Assembly (NCBI RefSeq): GCF_003026495.1
Contig: NZ_PYMA01000002.1
Span: 496,001 to 560,000, forward strand
DNA from: Photobacterium sanctipauli
GTDB lineage: Bacteria; Pseudomonadota; Gammaproteobacteria; Enterobacterales; Vibrionaceae
Length of the DNA: 64,000 bases
Reading direction: 5' to 3'
Positions 31,522 through 41,612 of this stretch are shown piece after piece. Positions within the stretch are counted from its first letter, which is position 1. Every line of letters begins with the position of its first letter. The position numbers and the translations under genes are program-made. The notes under the pieces are model-generated. The model had not been told where the DNA came from, did no database searches, and was given only the letters and a program-made list of their open reading frames with translations.

Positions 31522-32028
31522 GTGGCCTTAAATTCCCAGCATAAACGCGTGAGTAAGAACCGCGTTAGCATTACTTATGATGTTGAAACAAATGGTGCTG
31601 TTGAAACCAAAGAGTTGCCGTTTGTTGTAGGCGTAATTGGCGATTTCTCTGCCCATAAAGAGGATCGTGAAGAACTTGAAGATCGCACGTTCTATCAAAT
31701 CGACAAGGATAACTTCGATACGGTGTTAAATCGTGTCGGCCCGGAGCTGAAGCTAAAAGTCGATAACACGCTTGCCGATGATGACAGTCAGTTTGAAGCT
31801 GCTTTGTCTTTCTCTTCAATGAAAGACTTCGAGCCGGACGCATTAATCGAACAGGTAGATCCGTTGAAAAAGCTCGCTGAAACCCGTCAGCAGCTAAAAA
31901 CATTGCTTTCGAAAGCTGATCGCTCTCGTGATTTAGAGAAGCTACTCAAGGAGGTGCTGCAAAGCGCAGATCAAATCAATGCACTATCCAGTGAGTTGGG
32001 TATTGAGACAAAAGGGGAAGAGTCATGA
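31522..32028 (+). CDS. tssB: T6SS sheath small subunit TssB (VipA)
   Basis: The 168-residue protein starts at a GTG (31522) with a strong GGAAGGAGA site. It has the TssB pattern: basic N-terminus SQHKRVSKNRVSITYDV, KELPFVVGVIGDFSAH, and FDTVLNRVGPELKLKVDN. TssB and TssC form the contractile sheath around Hcp. The stop codon overlaps the tssC start by four bases. Confidence 0.95.
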   Translation: MALNSQHKRVSKNRVSITYDVETNGAVETKELPFVVGVIGDFSAHKEDREELEDRTFYQIDKDNFDTVLNRVGPELKLKVDNTLADDDSQFEAALSFSSMKDFEPDALIEQVDPLKKLAETRQQLKTLLSKADRSRDLEKLLKEVLQSADQINALSSELGIETKGEES

Positions 32029-33503
32029 GTGCAGAGTTAGAAACACAAGCAGGGGCAGAAGCCGAAGCTGGTTCGGTAAGCCTGCTAGATAGGGCGATTT
32101 CTGCAACCACGCAAACACCGGCGGACACCACCAAGGAACTGTTTTCGGTGCTGGCAGAGCAAGCGCTCAGCGGTACAGTGACATGGGATAAGAACCTGAC
32201 TAAGACCATCGAAAATGCGATTGCCGAAATCGACAAGCAAATGTCGAAGCAACTCTCGGCCATCATGCAGCAAGATGACTTCCAGCGTTTGGAAGGTTCT
32301 TGGCGTGGTTTGAACAAGCTGGTGCGGGAAAGTGACACGGGCCAGTCGCTCAAGATTAAGTTGGTGGATTTCAGTAAAGAAGAGCTGCTAGACCAGTTCG
32401 AAGATGCGCCAGCTGTTGATCGCAGCCCGTTGTTTGACGCGCTTTACCAGAAAGAGTTCGGTACTGCAGGTGGTGAACCCTACGGTGCGTTGATTGGTGA
32501 CTACACCTTTAGCCATAAGGATGAAGATGTCGCCTTGCTGCGCTATATGGGCGAAACCGCCGCAGCCAGCCATGCGCCATTTGTATCGGCAGCTAACCCG
32601 CAGATGTTCGAGCTAGATAGCTTCGAGACCTTCAATGAAGGTAAGCCAGTCGCGGCTGGGTTTGATTCACCGGCCTATGCGTCATGGAATGCGTTCCGTG
32701 AAAGTGATGACTCGCGCTATGTCGTTCTGACACTGCCACAGACCCTAGCTCGCTTGCCGTATGGTGGCAAGGGCAGCTCGACGAATGCTTTTGAATATGA
32801 AGAGCTGGCGACAGACAGTGACGGTAACCCTAAACCGATTGATAACTCGCAATTGGTTTGGTCGAACGCTGCCTATGAACTTGGTCTGAAAATGACCCAA
32901 TCTCATACCGCATTCGGCTGGTGTACCGCAATCCGTGGCTTGGATAACGGTGGTAAGGTCGAGAACTTGCCTAACCTGACATTCAAGTCGGAAGCGGGTG
33001 ATCTGCAACAGCAATGTCCTATCGAAGTTAACTTAACCGATGAGCGTGAAAAAGAGCTGAGCGATCTCGGCATGCTGCCTTTGGTTCACTATAAAAACGC
33101 TAACTACGGCGTATTTATCGGTAGCCAGACGGCACAGAAACCGAAGACCTATGCCGACCCTGATGCGACAAGCAATGCGGCAATCTCAGCCCGCCTCTCA
33201 TACATTATGGCGAGTAGCCGAATTGCCCATTATCTGAAGGTAATGGGGCGTGACATGTTGGGCTCTAATCTTGAGGCCAATGACATCCAGAAGCAGCTAC
33301 AAACGTGGATTGACCAATACACCAACTCGGGAGCGGTGGGCAATGCTGAGCGCTCGAAAACGCCGTTGTGTGAGTCTCAGATCCAGGTAGTTGAACAGCC
33401 GGGCCGTCCGGGTGCTTACTCTGCGGTTGCCCATCTACGCCCTTGGCTACAGATGGAAGAGTTAACAACATCGGTACGTATGGTTGCCAAGATCCCAGGC
33501 TAA
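32025..33503 (+). CDS. tssC: T6SS sheath large subunit TssC (VipB)
   Basis: This 492-residue protein contains typical TssC segments: SWRGLNKLVRESDTGQSLKI near 90, GEPYGALIGDY near 150, SRFVVLTLP-like RYVVLTLPQTLARLPYG near 237, and the final basic EELTTSVRMVAKIPG. It pairs with TssB in the sheath, and its outer domain is recognised by ClpV. The start overlaps tssB, so the two are coupled. A second, diverged TssC follows at 33586. Confidence 0.95.
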   Translation: MSAELETQAGAEAEAGSVSLLDRAISATTQTPADTTKELFSVLAEQALSGTVTWDKNLTKTIENAIAEIDKQMSKQLSAIMQQDDFQRLEGSWRGLNKLVRESDTGQSLKIKLVDFSKEELLDQFEDAPAVDRSPLFDALYQKEFGTAGGEPYGALIGDYTFSHKDEDVALLRYMGETAAASHAPFVSAANPQMFELDSFETFNEGKPVAAGFDSPAYASWNAFRESDDSRYVVLTLPQTLARLPYGGKGSSTNAFEYEELATDSDGNPKPIDNSQLVWSNAAYELGLKMTQSHTAFGWCTAIRGLDNGGKVENLPNLTFKSEAGDLQQQCPIEVNLTDEREKELSDLGMLPLVHYKNANYGVFIGSQTAQKPKTYADPDATSNAAISARLSYIMASSRIAHYLKVMGRDMLGSNLEANDIQKQLQTWIDQYTNSGAVGNAERSKTPLCESQIQVVEQPGRPGAYSAVAHLRPWLQMEELTTSVRMVAKIPG

Positions 33504-33585
33504 GCAAGGTGTTCGTAAGCAATTCTGTTTATACACATAGCCTAATTGGGATCAGTAATTAACGGACGAAAGGGGTGCTATCAGG

Positions 33586-35082
33586 ATGATTGGCGCAGAA
33601 CTGCAACAGCAGCTTAATCAGCTAGACAGCAAAGACAAGGCGTACCTGAAAGATGCCTTATCGTTGTTGGCGCAATTTGACGAGGGAATGCTCGAGAGCC
33701 CGCAGGCGCTGAGGGCATCGGTCAATCGTTTGATTGCTGAAATTGACCGGGCGGTATCTGAGCAGCTATCTGCGTTGATCCATCATCCTGAATTTACCCA
33801 ATTGGAGTCCAGTTGGAGAGGGGTAGAGACATTGGTCTCTCTACCCGTTAACTACCAAAAAATAAAAGTGAAGTTGCTGGATTTATCGTGGGATGGGCTC
33901 TCTTACGAGCTTAACACTGCGGTCTCATTAAAACGCACTTCACTATATAACTTGATTGGAAATAGAGAGTTAAATACATCAGGAGGCCAACCCTACGGCA
34001 TGATCGTTGTCGATCACAAAGTGTCGATGAACTTTGAAACAGACTTTGATGATTTATATACCTTGGAGCTATTAGCTCAAATGGGCGATTTATGTTTGTG
34101 CCCGTTTATTACTTCCCCTGCCGATGATTTTTTTGGTGAGTCTGGTGCCGACTGGCTATCAGATACGGCACGGGTCAATAAGATTTTAGAAGGGCCGGAG
34201 TTTATCTCTTGGCAGCGGCTACGAAGCCTATCTATTTCGCGCTTTATCGGCTTAACACTCCCCAATGTATGTTTACGCCGCCCTTATTCCAACCACTCAG
34301 CAAGGCAAGTGGTGTTTACCGAGTACCAAGATGCTAACTCTAATGTCTCTGGGCCTAGTGCGTCTGGGGCTAGTGTGTCGGGGCAAGGTATGTCTGGGCA
34401 AGGAGGGGCGGTACAAGGCTTGTTGGGGAACTCTGCCTTTCTTTTTGCTTCTATTGCCATACGAGAATTTAACCGAATTAACTGGTTTGGCTTCATGAAG
34501 TCTCGCTGGCAAGACAAATACTGTGGCTCTTTAGTCAATTTACCGACCAGTGGTAGCGGGACAACTGCGACACACCAGCCGTCACCGGATATTCGCTTTA
34601 TCACCGAGATGGGCGGGTTTTACGCCGACAGCGGCTTTATCCCCCTATGTCACAGCCTCACGACGGATAAGTATTTCTTTCGGGGGAACGCCTCGATTTG
34701 GAACCACGGCAAAGACGACGCTGAAGCCGTGATGGGGCAGATCCAAACCACGCTGATGATTTGCCGGATTGCCCATTACCTCAAGGTGCAAATCAGGGGA
34801 ATGATGGGCAACTTCCAGACCGCGCAAGAATGTGAAAATTTCCTTAATGGCTGGCTGGATAAATATGCCAGCAACTTATCCGATGCCGACGAAACCACAT
34901 TGGCAAAATACCCCTTGAGCAAGGGGCGAGTGGAGGTACGGGAGATTGAAGGCCAACTCGGACGCTACACCTGTGATGTGCTCGTTCAGCCTCAATACCA
35001 GTTTGATAATGCCTGTGGTGAAGTGCTCATTTCTACGGACTTGGGTATTGAGGCCAGTGGCCAAGCAGTAGGAGGTGCATGA
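33586..35082 (+). CDS. Second TssC-like sheath paralogue
   Basis: The 498-residue protein is a diverged TssC: SSWRGVETLVSLPVNYQKIKVKLL, GGQPYGMIVVDH, FIGLTLPNVCLRRPY and a conserved C-terminal SDLGFIPL-like DSGFIPL segment. It carries a low-complexity Ser-Gly-Gln insert around residues 250-280 (repeats of SGP, SGA, SGQG) that TssC lacks. The ending (VLISTDLGIEASGQAVGGA) differs from the basic tail of TssC. It may be a specialised sheath or baseplate-proximal subunit. Eighty-two bases separate it from tssC, and its stop overlaps tssE. Confidence 0.85.
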   Translation: MIGAELQQQLNQLDSKDKAYLKDALSLLAQFDEGMLESPQALRASVNRLIAEIDRAVSEQLSALIHHPEFTQLESSWRGVETLVSLPVNYQKIKVKLLDLSWDGLSYELNTAVSLKRTSLYNLIGNRELNTSGGQPYGMIVVDHKVSMNFETDFDDLYTLELLAQMGDLCLCPFITSPADDFFGESGADWLSDTARVNKILEGPEFISWQRLRSLSISRFIGLTLPNVCLRRPYSNHSARQVVFTEYQDANSNVSGPSASGASVSGQGMSGQGGAVQGLLGNSAFLFASIAIREFNRINWFGFMKSRWQDKYCGSLVNLPTSGSGTTATHQPSPDIRFITEMGGFYADSGFIPLCHSLTTDKYFFRGNASIWNHGKDDAEAVMGQIQTTLMICRIAHYLKVQIRGMMGNFQTAQECENFLNGWLDKYASNLSDADETTLAKYPLSKGRVEVREIEGQLGRYTCDVLVQPQYQFDNACGEVLISTDLGIEASGQAVGGA

Positions 35083-35525
35083 TGAGCTTTTGGGGAACAT
35101 TTATTGCCCAGCGTGATACTGAAAGTGGGCGGGTTATCAGCAGTGATGAAGCCCTGCTGGAGTCTATCCGTTATCAACTGACTGCGTTACTGAACTCGGA
35201 AGCCCCAATGCGTACCTTGCCGAAGCAGTTTAAAGAGGTGCAATTATCCAATTTCTGCTTTGGCCTGGATGCGGCTTATAGCGTCAGTAGCCAGGTCAAT
35301 AAAGACCAATTTTCCCGTTCTCTTGAAAAGTGGGTAAGTACCTTTGAACCCCGGTTGAGTGAGGTGAGTGTTGTCGTGAACGAAACAGACCCAAGTAAAA
35401 ATGTCATGAAGTTTTCCTTGATGGCACGGGTCAATGTTCGCAATGGTGAACACGTCTTCTTGTTTGATTCCAGCATCAGCCTGTCTAGTCAAACCGCGAA
35501 AATGGAGGGGCAGGAAGTTGTCTGA
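35082..35525 (+). CDS. tssE: T6SS baseplate protein TssE (gp25-like)
   Basis: The product (147 residues) has the gp25-like lysozyme-fold wedge domain: SIRYQLTALLNSEAPMRT near residues 25-43 and RSLEKWVSTFEPRLSEVSV with the conserved E-P-R-L motif. TssE starts sheath polymerisation at the baseplate. Two ATGs are adjacent (35079 and 35082). GGAGG ends six bases before the second, so I use 35082. The stop overlaps the start of tssF. Confidence 0.92.
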   Translation: MSFWGTFIAQRDTESGRVISSDEALLESIRYQLTALLNSEAPMRTLPKQFKEVQLSNFCFGLDAAYSVSSQVNKDQFSRSLEKWVSTFEPRLSEVSVVVNETDPSKNVMKFSLMARVNVRNGEHVFLFDSSISLSSQTAKMEGQEVV

Positions 35526-37293
35526 TCAACTATTAAGCTATTACGAAAGAGAGCTGGCTTATGTCCGGCGTGCGCTGGAAGGCTTTGGCAGCCAGTTTCC
35601 TGATCATGCCGCGTCGATGCGGCTGAACCAAAGTGGCCAGGAAGACCCCAATATTAGCCGTTTAATCGATGCGGTAGCTTTGCTGACTGCAAAAACAGAA
35701 AAGCGCATGGATGAGCAGTTCCCAGAAGTGCTGCAAGATCTGTTTAACGTGCTTTATCCTGGTTATTTGCAAATTATTCCGAGCTACGCACCGTTTTGTT
35801 TAAGCCTTGAAGGCGATGCGGGGAGTGAGCCCGTTACTTTGCCCAAAGGGGCTGAAATGACGGCGATGGCTAATCAAACGGAATGTATTTTTACTTCGGT
35901 CGATGACCTTCAAATCATGCCGTTTGCGATTGAAGATATCACAGCGACCTCCGCACCGTTTAATTTTCCGACCCCGGTCTCGCTACGACGCGCTGACACT
36001 GTCATTCAGGTCACTTTGGCTTGTGATGACCCGGCGATTTTGTTTTCGCAATTGACCCTGCATCACTTTGATTTTTATGTTCGCGGTTTTGAAAACAGCT
36101 CAAAAGGGCTGATTGATTTATTGTTGTTAAATACCGAAGCACTTTCATTGACTGATGACTCGGGGCATCAGGTCTCCGTCGACGTCAAACGCTTCCGCTC
36201 GCGCATTGCAGAGCCGGGATTCAATTGGTTGCCGCAATACGGTAACCACTTGAGTGGGTTTGACCAGCTTCGGGACTACTTTGCCTTTCCGGATAAAGCC
36301 GCCTATTTGAGGATTGAAGATTTAGGCAAAGAGCTGATGCGCTTTTCTACCAATAAAGTCACCCTTAATTTTTTCGTCCAGCAACTACCTACAGAGTATC
36401 TTCGCCTGTTTACCAAGCAGGTGTTTGCGCTAAATACCGTACCTGCAATAAACCTGTACCAGCAGCACGGCGAGCCAATCCGGTACGGCTTCACCAAGTT
36501 ATCGATGCCGGTGATCGCGGATGTACAAATGGACAGCGAGTTGGCTGTGGTATCAGTGGATGCGGTAAGCGAGGTGTTGCCGACAGGCGATAAGCCACTT
36601 ATGCCAATTTATGAGGGGGGGTACTGGCTAGATGAGCAAAGTCCCAAGTGGCAAGTTCGCCAGCATTGGGATGAAAAGGGGCGGAGGTTGATGGATATTG
36701 CGATCAGCGATGATCAACTCAACGCTGATAAAGGGGATGTGGTGTTGTCGTTATTGCTCAGTGTGTGTAATGGGCGGCTGCCTTGTTTGATCCCAAGTCA
36801 TAGTGAGGCCGAGTTACTGGCTGCGATCGATCTACCGGGGACTCTTCGGGTGCTAAAAACACCGACGGCACCGCAGTATCCGGCATTAGAAAACAACTTG
36901 AGTTGGCGCTTTATTGCCTTAATCAATGCCAATTTCTCTGGCCTGATCCAAACTGAGGATCCAACAAGGGCGCTGCAAGACGCGATTCGTTTATGCAGTC
37001 ATAGTATTCATTGTAATGTCGCAGATTCTATCAAGAAGGTGTCGTACAACCACTTAGTTGCCCCCGTCACCATTGGTCGCCAGAGTATTTTTTCATCCGG
37101 TACAGAAGTTACGCTGCTGCTGGACAATGAGCTACTTGATTCTGAGTTCGCGGTTGTAAGCGAAGTCCTGAATGTCTATTTCCAGCAGTTTTGTAGTTTT
37201 GACCGCTTTATTCAAGTCAGCGTCGAGCGTTTTGGCAGTGACGAACCGGGTATTCAGTTTGATAAATGCCACGGGAGCCAGATATGTCTGTAG
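35518..37293 (+). CDS. tssF: T6SS baseplate protein TssF
   Basis: This 591-residue protein has the TssF start DQLLSYYERELAYVRR and continues with FPDHAASMRLN and PEVLQDLFNVLYPGYL, all typical. TssF forms the wedge with TssE, TssG and TssK. The start is a TTG at 35518, inside the end of tssE, with GGAGGGG upstream. The longer frame opening at 35434 lies inside tssE and is not used. The stop overlaps tssG. Confidence 0.93.
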   Translation: MSDQLLSYYERELAYVRRALEGFGSQFPDHAASMRLNQSGQEDPNISRLIDAVALLTAKTEKRMDEQFPEVLQDLFNVLYPGYLQIIPSYAPFCLSLEGDAGSEPVTLPKGAEMTAMANQTECIFTSVDDLQIMPFAIEDITATSAPFNFPTPVSLRRADTVIQVTLACDDPAILFSQLTLHHFDFYVRGFENSSKGLIDLLLLNTEALSLTDDSGHQVSVDVKRFRSRIAEPGFNWLPQYGNHLSGFDQLRDYFAFPDKAAYLRIEDLGKELMRFSTNKVTLNFFVQQLPTEYLRLFTKQVFALNTVPAINLYQQHGEPIRYGFTKLSMPVIADVQMDSELAVVSVDAVSEVLPTGDKPLMPIYEGGYWLDEQSPKWQVRQHWDEKGRRLMDIAISDDQLNADKGDVVLSLLLSVCNGRLPCLIPSHSEAELLAAIDLPGTLRVLKTPTAPQYPALENNLSWRFIALINANFSGLIQTEDPTRALQDAIRLCSHSIHCNVADSIKKVSYNHLVAPVTIGRQSIFSSGTEVTLLLDNELLDSEFAVVSEVLNVYFQQFCSFDRFIQVSVERFGSDEPGIQFDKCHGSQICL

Positions 37294-38267
37294 CTAGTCA
37301 TCTGTATGCCCAACCAGAGCAATTTGAATTTATCCAAGCTGTGCGGATTTTAAATCAGTTAGCTCAACAAGATGGTGTTAACCCAAACCCGTCTTCTATC
37401 AAGATGGCATCCGATCCCATGCCGAAGGGGATGCCCTCTGAAGTGACCGGATTAGAAAAAGCCAACGATCAGATAAAACTTCGCTTGGGGCTTGAAGCAT
37501 TGTCGGGTTGCAAAGGGGTGATCCCAGATTACCTGTATGCAGAGATGCTCAATAGCCTCCATCAGGATGATCAGGCACTGGAGCAGTTTCTGGGGGTTTT
37601 TAATTCTCTCTACTACGAATTGCTGGCGAGTGTTGAGCAGGCCGGCAGCTTACTACTGCGGGATGAAAAAGACGTCGCTTCTTCATCCAATGCCGCTCGT
37701 TTAACCCAACGTTCAGCCTTGGCCAGCATGTTCGCGCTGCCCCCTCATCATCATGATGCCAGCTTTCTTCGTTATGGCTTGGCACTGGCCAATAAAAGCC
37801 GCAGCTTGTCTGGGCTAAAGCGTTTGTTGTGTGACTACTTCTCGTTAGATATCTCCCCTCAAGTCTTGCCATCGGCGTTGTACCGGATCCGCTCTGCGCA
37901 TCAAACCAAAATTGGCTGGGATAAAGGCCAAAATCATCAATTAGGTAAGGGTGTGGTGCTGGGAGCTAAGGGTGAGCAGGCTTTCAAGTCACTGGAAATA
38001 TTCATCACCCCAAGAAACAAAGATGAGTATCTGAATCTTTTAAAAAATACCCATATGGCAAATGCCATGAAGCAATTGGTGCGCGCTTACCTTAGGGAAA
38101 GCAGTGATCCAAAGCTCTACCTCTATGTGAAACGCGAATATATCGACTCGCCAGTGCTCTCTAGCGGTAATAGCAGCGTACGTCTTGGCGAAGCAAATTG
38201 CCTTGCTCCAGAAAGAAAGAGCAGCCGCTATCGGAAAATTTTATTATTGCCGGAGAATAATGTATGA
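37284..38267 (+). CDS. tssG: T6SS baseplate protein TssG
   Basis: This 327-residue protein shows the TssG pattern: EQFEFIQAVRILNQLAQ at the start, then the YYELLASVEQ region and RYGLALANKSRSLSGLKRLLCDYF, with LGKGVVLGAKG near the end. It links TssF to TssK in the baseplate. GGGAG lies upstream of the ATG at 37284; the frame start at 37266 inside tssF is less likely. The stop overlaps the clpV start by four bases. Confidence 0.92.
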   Translation: MSVASHLYAQPEQFEFIQAVRILNQLAQQDGVNPNPSSIKMASDPMPKGMPSEVTGLEKANDQIKLRLGLEALSGCKGVIPDYLYAEMLNSLHQDDQALEQFLGVFNSLYYELLASVEQAGSLLLRDEKDVASSSNAARLTQRSALASMFALPPHHHDASFLRYGLALANKSRSLSGLKRLLCDYFSLDISPQVLPSALYRIRSAHQTKIGWDKGQNHQLGKGVVLGAKGEQAFKSLEIFITPRNKDEYLNLLKNTHMANAMKQLVRAYLRESSDPKLYLYVKREYIDSPVLSSGNSSVRLGEANCLAPERKSSRYRKILLLPENNV

Positions 38268-40888
38268 CACAGGTAAAACTGGGCAACCTAGTAGGGAAAC
38301 TCACGCCAGAGCTCAAAGCAACGTTGGAAGAATCTGCCGCCGCCGCGATGTCACAGACGGTGCCAGCCATTGAAGTTGAGCATTGGTTGGTGCAATTACT
38401 CGCGGCAAAAGACGCGCATCTTACCGCTTGCCTGAAACGACAGAATATTGATGCGAATGCCGTTGTTAATGAGCTGACAATACGCATTGAGCGCTTGGTC
38501 AAAGGTTCGAATGGCCAGCCAACCATTAGCCGTGGTATAAGTGAGCTAATGGAAGAGGCTTGGTTACAAGCTTCGGTAAACTATGGTCATCACCAGATAA
38601 CGAGTCTGCATTTGTTGTTGGTGCTCCAACAGGCCGACAATTTCGGGGTGAAACGACTCGCGTTAGAAAGCCTAAAAGATTTATCGCTGGAAGCACTGTC
38701 TTCGCAAATTACCCAACTGGCTACAGGCGCACCTTCAGCCGCAACTGGCTCTGGTCATGCAGCCACTCAAACAGCTCTGGGCGAGGCCGTCGCGGGTGGT
38801 GCTTTGGACAAATACACGGTGAACCTTACCCAGCAGGCAAGAGACGGGCAGATAGACCCAATCTCAGGCCGCAACAGTGAGGTACGTTATGCCATCGATA
38901 TTCTTTGCCGTAAGCGCCAGAACAACCCAATCATGGTGGGTGAGCCGGGTGTCGGCAAAACAGCAGTGGTTGAAGGACTTGCGCTACGTGTTGTTAGTGG
39001 TGAAGTGCCGCCGGTGTTACAAGGTGTTGAGATCCGCTCGCTAGATTTGGGTTTATTGCAAGCAGGGGCGAGCATTAAAGGTGAGTTTGAAAATCGCCTT
39101 AAAGATGTCATCAATGAAGTCAAAAGCTCAGAAACCCCCATTATCGTGTTTATTGATGAGGCGCATACCTTGATTGGCGCTGGTGGGGCTGCGGGGCAAA
39201 ACGACGCGGCAAACTTGCTTAAACCGGCACTGGCCCGTGGTGAATTCCGTTCGATTGCGGCGACAACCTGGGCGGAATATAAAAAGTATTTCGAAAAAGA
39301 TCCGGCGTTGACCCGACGCTTCCAAGTGGTGAAGGTTGAAGAGCCAAGTACAGAGGATGCATTGCAGATGCTGCGTGGTGTGGCAGTGTCTCTTCGCCAG
39401 CATCATGGCGTCTTTATTCGTGAAGATGCCCTTGAAGCGGCGGTGTCGCTTTCGGTTCGTTACTTGCCTTCACGCCAGCTCCCAGATAAAGCAATTAGCT
39501 TGTTAGATACGGCTTGTGCGCGCATCGCATTAACCCAGGGCGCCAAGCCTGAGCGCATCGAATACCTTGAGCAGCAAATACGCTACTTGAACAACGAGCT
39601 GGACGCGTATGCCGTTGAAGATACTGTGCTTGTTGAGCAGGCCGAGAACAGGGCCGGACTACGTGACAGCCTTGCCGAGAAACAGGCTGAGCTTCAGGGC
39701 TTGATGGCGAAGTGGGAGCATGAAAAAGCCTTGGTAGCTGAAATAACCCAGTTAACCGAAACCATTGAGGCCGATCATCAGGCCGATAGCGATGTGTCGC
39801 AAAGCCAAGCAGCACTGCAAGATAAGCTAACGGAGCTCGGCACATTGCAGGCTGAAGAGCCTTTGGTGTTCGCGATGGTGGATAAGCAAGTCATCGCGGA
39901 AGTGATTTCGGCGTGGACAGGCATTCCGGCGGGCAGCATGGTGAAAGAGGAAGTAGCCGAACTGCTCTCGCTAGAAAATGCCCTTCATCAACGCGTAATC
40001 GGCCAAAAAACCGCCATTAGCGAGCTGGCGAAAAGTATCCGCATTTCACGTGCCGGGCTTACCGATAGCCGCAAACCGGTCGGCGTCTTTTTGATGTGTG
40101 GCCCAAGTGGCGTCGGTAAAACCGAAACAGCGATGGCGCTGGCTGATGAGGTGTTTGGCGGCGACAACAACCTTAACGTCATCAACATGACGGAATTTAA
40201 GGAAGAGCATAAGGTTTCAATGTTGCTTGGTTCGCCTGCTGGCTATGTCGGTTATGGTGAAGGCGGAGTATTAACCGAAGCCATACGCCGCAACCCTTAC
40301 TCGGTGCTGTTACTTGATGAAATGGAGAAAGCTCACCCAGGCGTACATGATTTGTTCTACCAGGTGTTTGATAAGGGCTATATCAAAGACAGTGAAGGCC
40401 GGGTTATCGACTTCAAGCACACCATTATCATTATGACGTCCAACGCGGCTGATCAGGCGATTTGTGATATATGCGCCCAGAGCGATGAGCGGCCGGAGAC
40501 GGAAGATTTGGTTGAAGATATTCGACCAGCGCTCCAGCATTTCTTTAAGCCAGCTTTCCTAGGAAGGACGACAATCGTGCCTTATTACCCGCTCAATGCA
40601 GAGGAGTTGGGCAAGATAACCGAGATCAGCCTTCAAAGAATCGGCAAAAAAATTCACGAAAAATATGCGGCGAGCTTTACTTGGGATCAGGCGTTCATTG
40701 ATTTTGTCGTCTCTCGCAATACCGACCCAACCACTGGTGGCCGTGCTATCGAGCAAATAATTAACCGTTCTCTGATGCCTAAATTAGCCGTCGAATGTAT
40801 CCAGCGGCTCAGTGAGGGATTGCCGATCGAACAGGTAACGGTAAGTGCAGACAGTGTCTCAGGTGAGTTGGCACTGGACATTCATTAA
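38264..40888 (+). CDS. clpV: T6SS sheath-recycling AAA+ ATPase TssH (ClpV)
   Basis: The 874-residue protein has a Clp N-domain, a first AAA module with Walker A GEPGVGKTAVVEG near 225 and Walker B VFIDEAHTL, a coiled-coil M-domain (about 430-520), and a second module with GPSGVGKTETAMAL near 612 and VLLLDEMEKAHP. ClpV disassembles contracted sheaths by pulling on the TssC N-terminus. The length matches the family. It is followed 15 bases later by a periplasmic binding protein gene. Confidence 0.95.
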   Translation: MTQVKLGNLVGKLTPELKATLEESAAAAMSQTVPAIEVEHWLVQLLAAKDAHLTACLKRQNIDANAVVNELTIRIERLVKGSNGQPTISRGISELMEEAWLQASVNYGHHQITSLHLLLVLQQADNFGVKRLALESLKDLSLEALSSQITQLATGAPSAATGSGHAATQTALGEAVAGGALDKYTVNLTQQARDGQIDPISGRNSEVRYAIDILCRKRQNNPIMVGEPGVGKTAVVEGLALRVVSGEVPPVLQGVEIRSLDLGLLQAGASIKGEFENRLKDVINEVKSSETPIIVFIDEAHTLIGAGGAAGQNDAANLLKPALARGEFRSIAATTWAEYKKYFEKDPALTRRFQVVKVEEPSTEDALQMLRGVAVSLRQHHGVFIREDALEAAVSLSVRYLPSRQLPDKAISLLDTACARIALTQGAKPERIEYLEQQIRYLNNELDAYAVEDTVLVEQAENRAGLRDSLAEKQAELQGLMAKWEHEKALVAEITQLTETIEADHQADSDVSQSQAALQDKLTELGTLQAEEPLVFAMVDKQVIAEVISAWTGIPAGSMVKEEVAELLSLENALHQRVIGQKTAISELAKSIRISRAGLTDSRKPVGVFLMCGPSGVGKTETAMALADEVFGGDNNLNVINMTEFKEEHKVSMLLGSPAGYVGYGEGGVLTEAIRRNPYSVLLLDEMEKAHPGVHDLFYQVFDKGYIKDSEGRVIDFKHTIIIMTSNAADQAICDICAQSDERPETEDLVEDIRPALQHFFKPAFLGRTTIVPYYPLNAEELGKITEISLQRIGKKIHEKYAASFTWDQAFIDFVVSRNTDPTTGGRAIEQIINRSLMPKLAVECIQRLSEGLPIEQVTVSADSVSGELALDIH

Positions 40889-40903
40889 TAGGAACGAACA
40901 CGC

Positions 40904-41593
40904 ATGTTGAAGGGAATCACTGCATTGCTGATGTTATTCACTTGCTCTACAGCGCTGGCTGTAGAGCGGGTGGTATTGGCGACCCAAAATTGGTCACCCT
41001 ATCAAACGGTTGATGAAAACGGGACGATTGGCGGTGTGGCAGTACAGCGGGTGAAATGCACGTTCAGGCAAATGGGCCAGCCTTATGAAATTCGAATGAT
41101 GCGTTGGGATAAGGCGCAGTTGTTGGTTGAAACAGGGAAAGTCGCAGGCTTTTTTTCTGGCTCGGCCAATGCCAAGCGGGCGTCATACGCCCAACCGTCA
41201 CACCCGATAGTGTCTGAAAACCTTGCGTGGTTTGTCAGCCCAGGGGTTAGGGAAGACCTCAACGACGAGACGTCGAAGTACAGTTTACGATATGGCGTTA
41301 AGTACAATACAAATAAATGGTTATCATTAAAGAGAGAGGGATATAACGTAATCAAAAAACCAAGGGATGCCGATGCGCTATTGCAGATGCTGTGGCAAGG
41401 CGAGTTGGATGTTGCTTATGAGTATGAATTGGTGTTTGAAGAGGCGATGGAGAAAGCCGATATTCCCCGTGATTATTTCAAGAAAATTAGAACCAAGAAA
41501 CAAGATTTGATGGTGCACTTTTCAAAAGCCTTTTTGGCCGAGACCCCAGGCTTTTTGAATCGCTTTAACCTTGCCATGGAACAGTGCAAGTGA
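40904..41593 (+). CDS. Periplasmic binding protein, family 3 (SBP_bac_3), within the T6SS array
   Basis: The 229-residue protein has a signal peptide of about 19 residues ending TALA. Its fold resembles polar-amino-acid binding proteins: VVLATQNWSPYQTVDENGTIGG near the start and the lobe-crossing segments around KYSLRYGVKYNTNKW. No ABC transporter partner is nearby. It sits inside the T6SS array between clpV and the FHA gene. I infer a sensing or envelope role linked to T6SS activity. It is not homologous in detail to the larger binding protein at 24375. Confidence 0.82.
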   Translation: MLKGITALLMLFTCSTALAVERVVLATQNWSPYQTVDENGTIGGVAVQRVKCTFRQMGQPYEIRMMRWDKAQLLVETGKVAGFFSGSANAKRASYAQPSHPIVSENLAWFVSPGVREDLNDETSKYSLRYGVKYNTNKWLSLKREGYNVIKKPRDADALLQMLWQGELDVAYEYELVFEEAMEKADIPRDYFKKIRTKKQDLMVHFSKAFLAETPGFLNRFNLAMEQCK

Positions 41594-41612
41594 ATAATGA
41601 GGGAATAATGTC

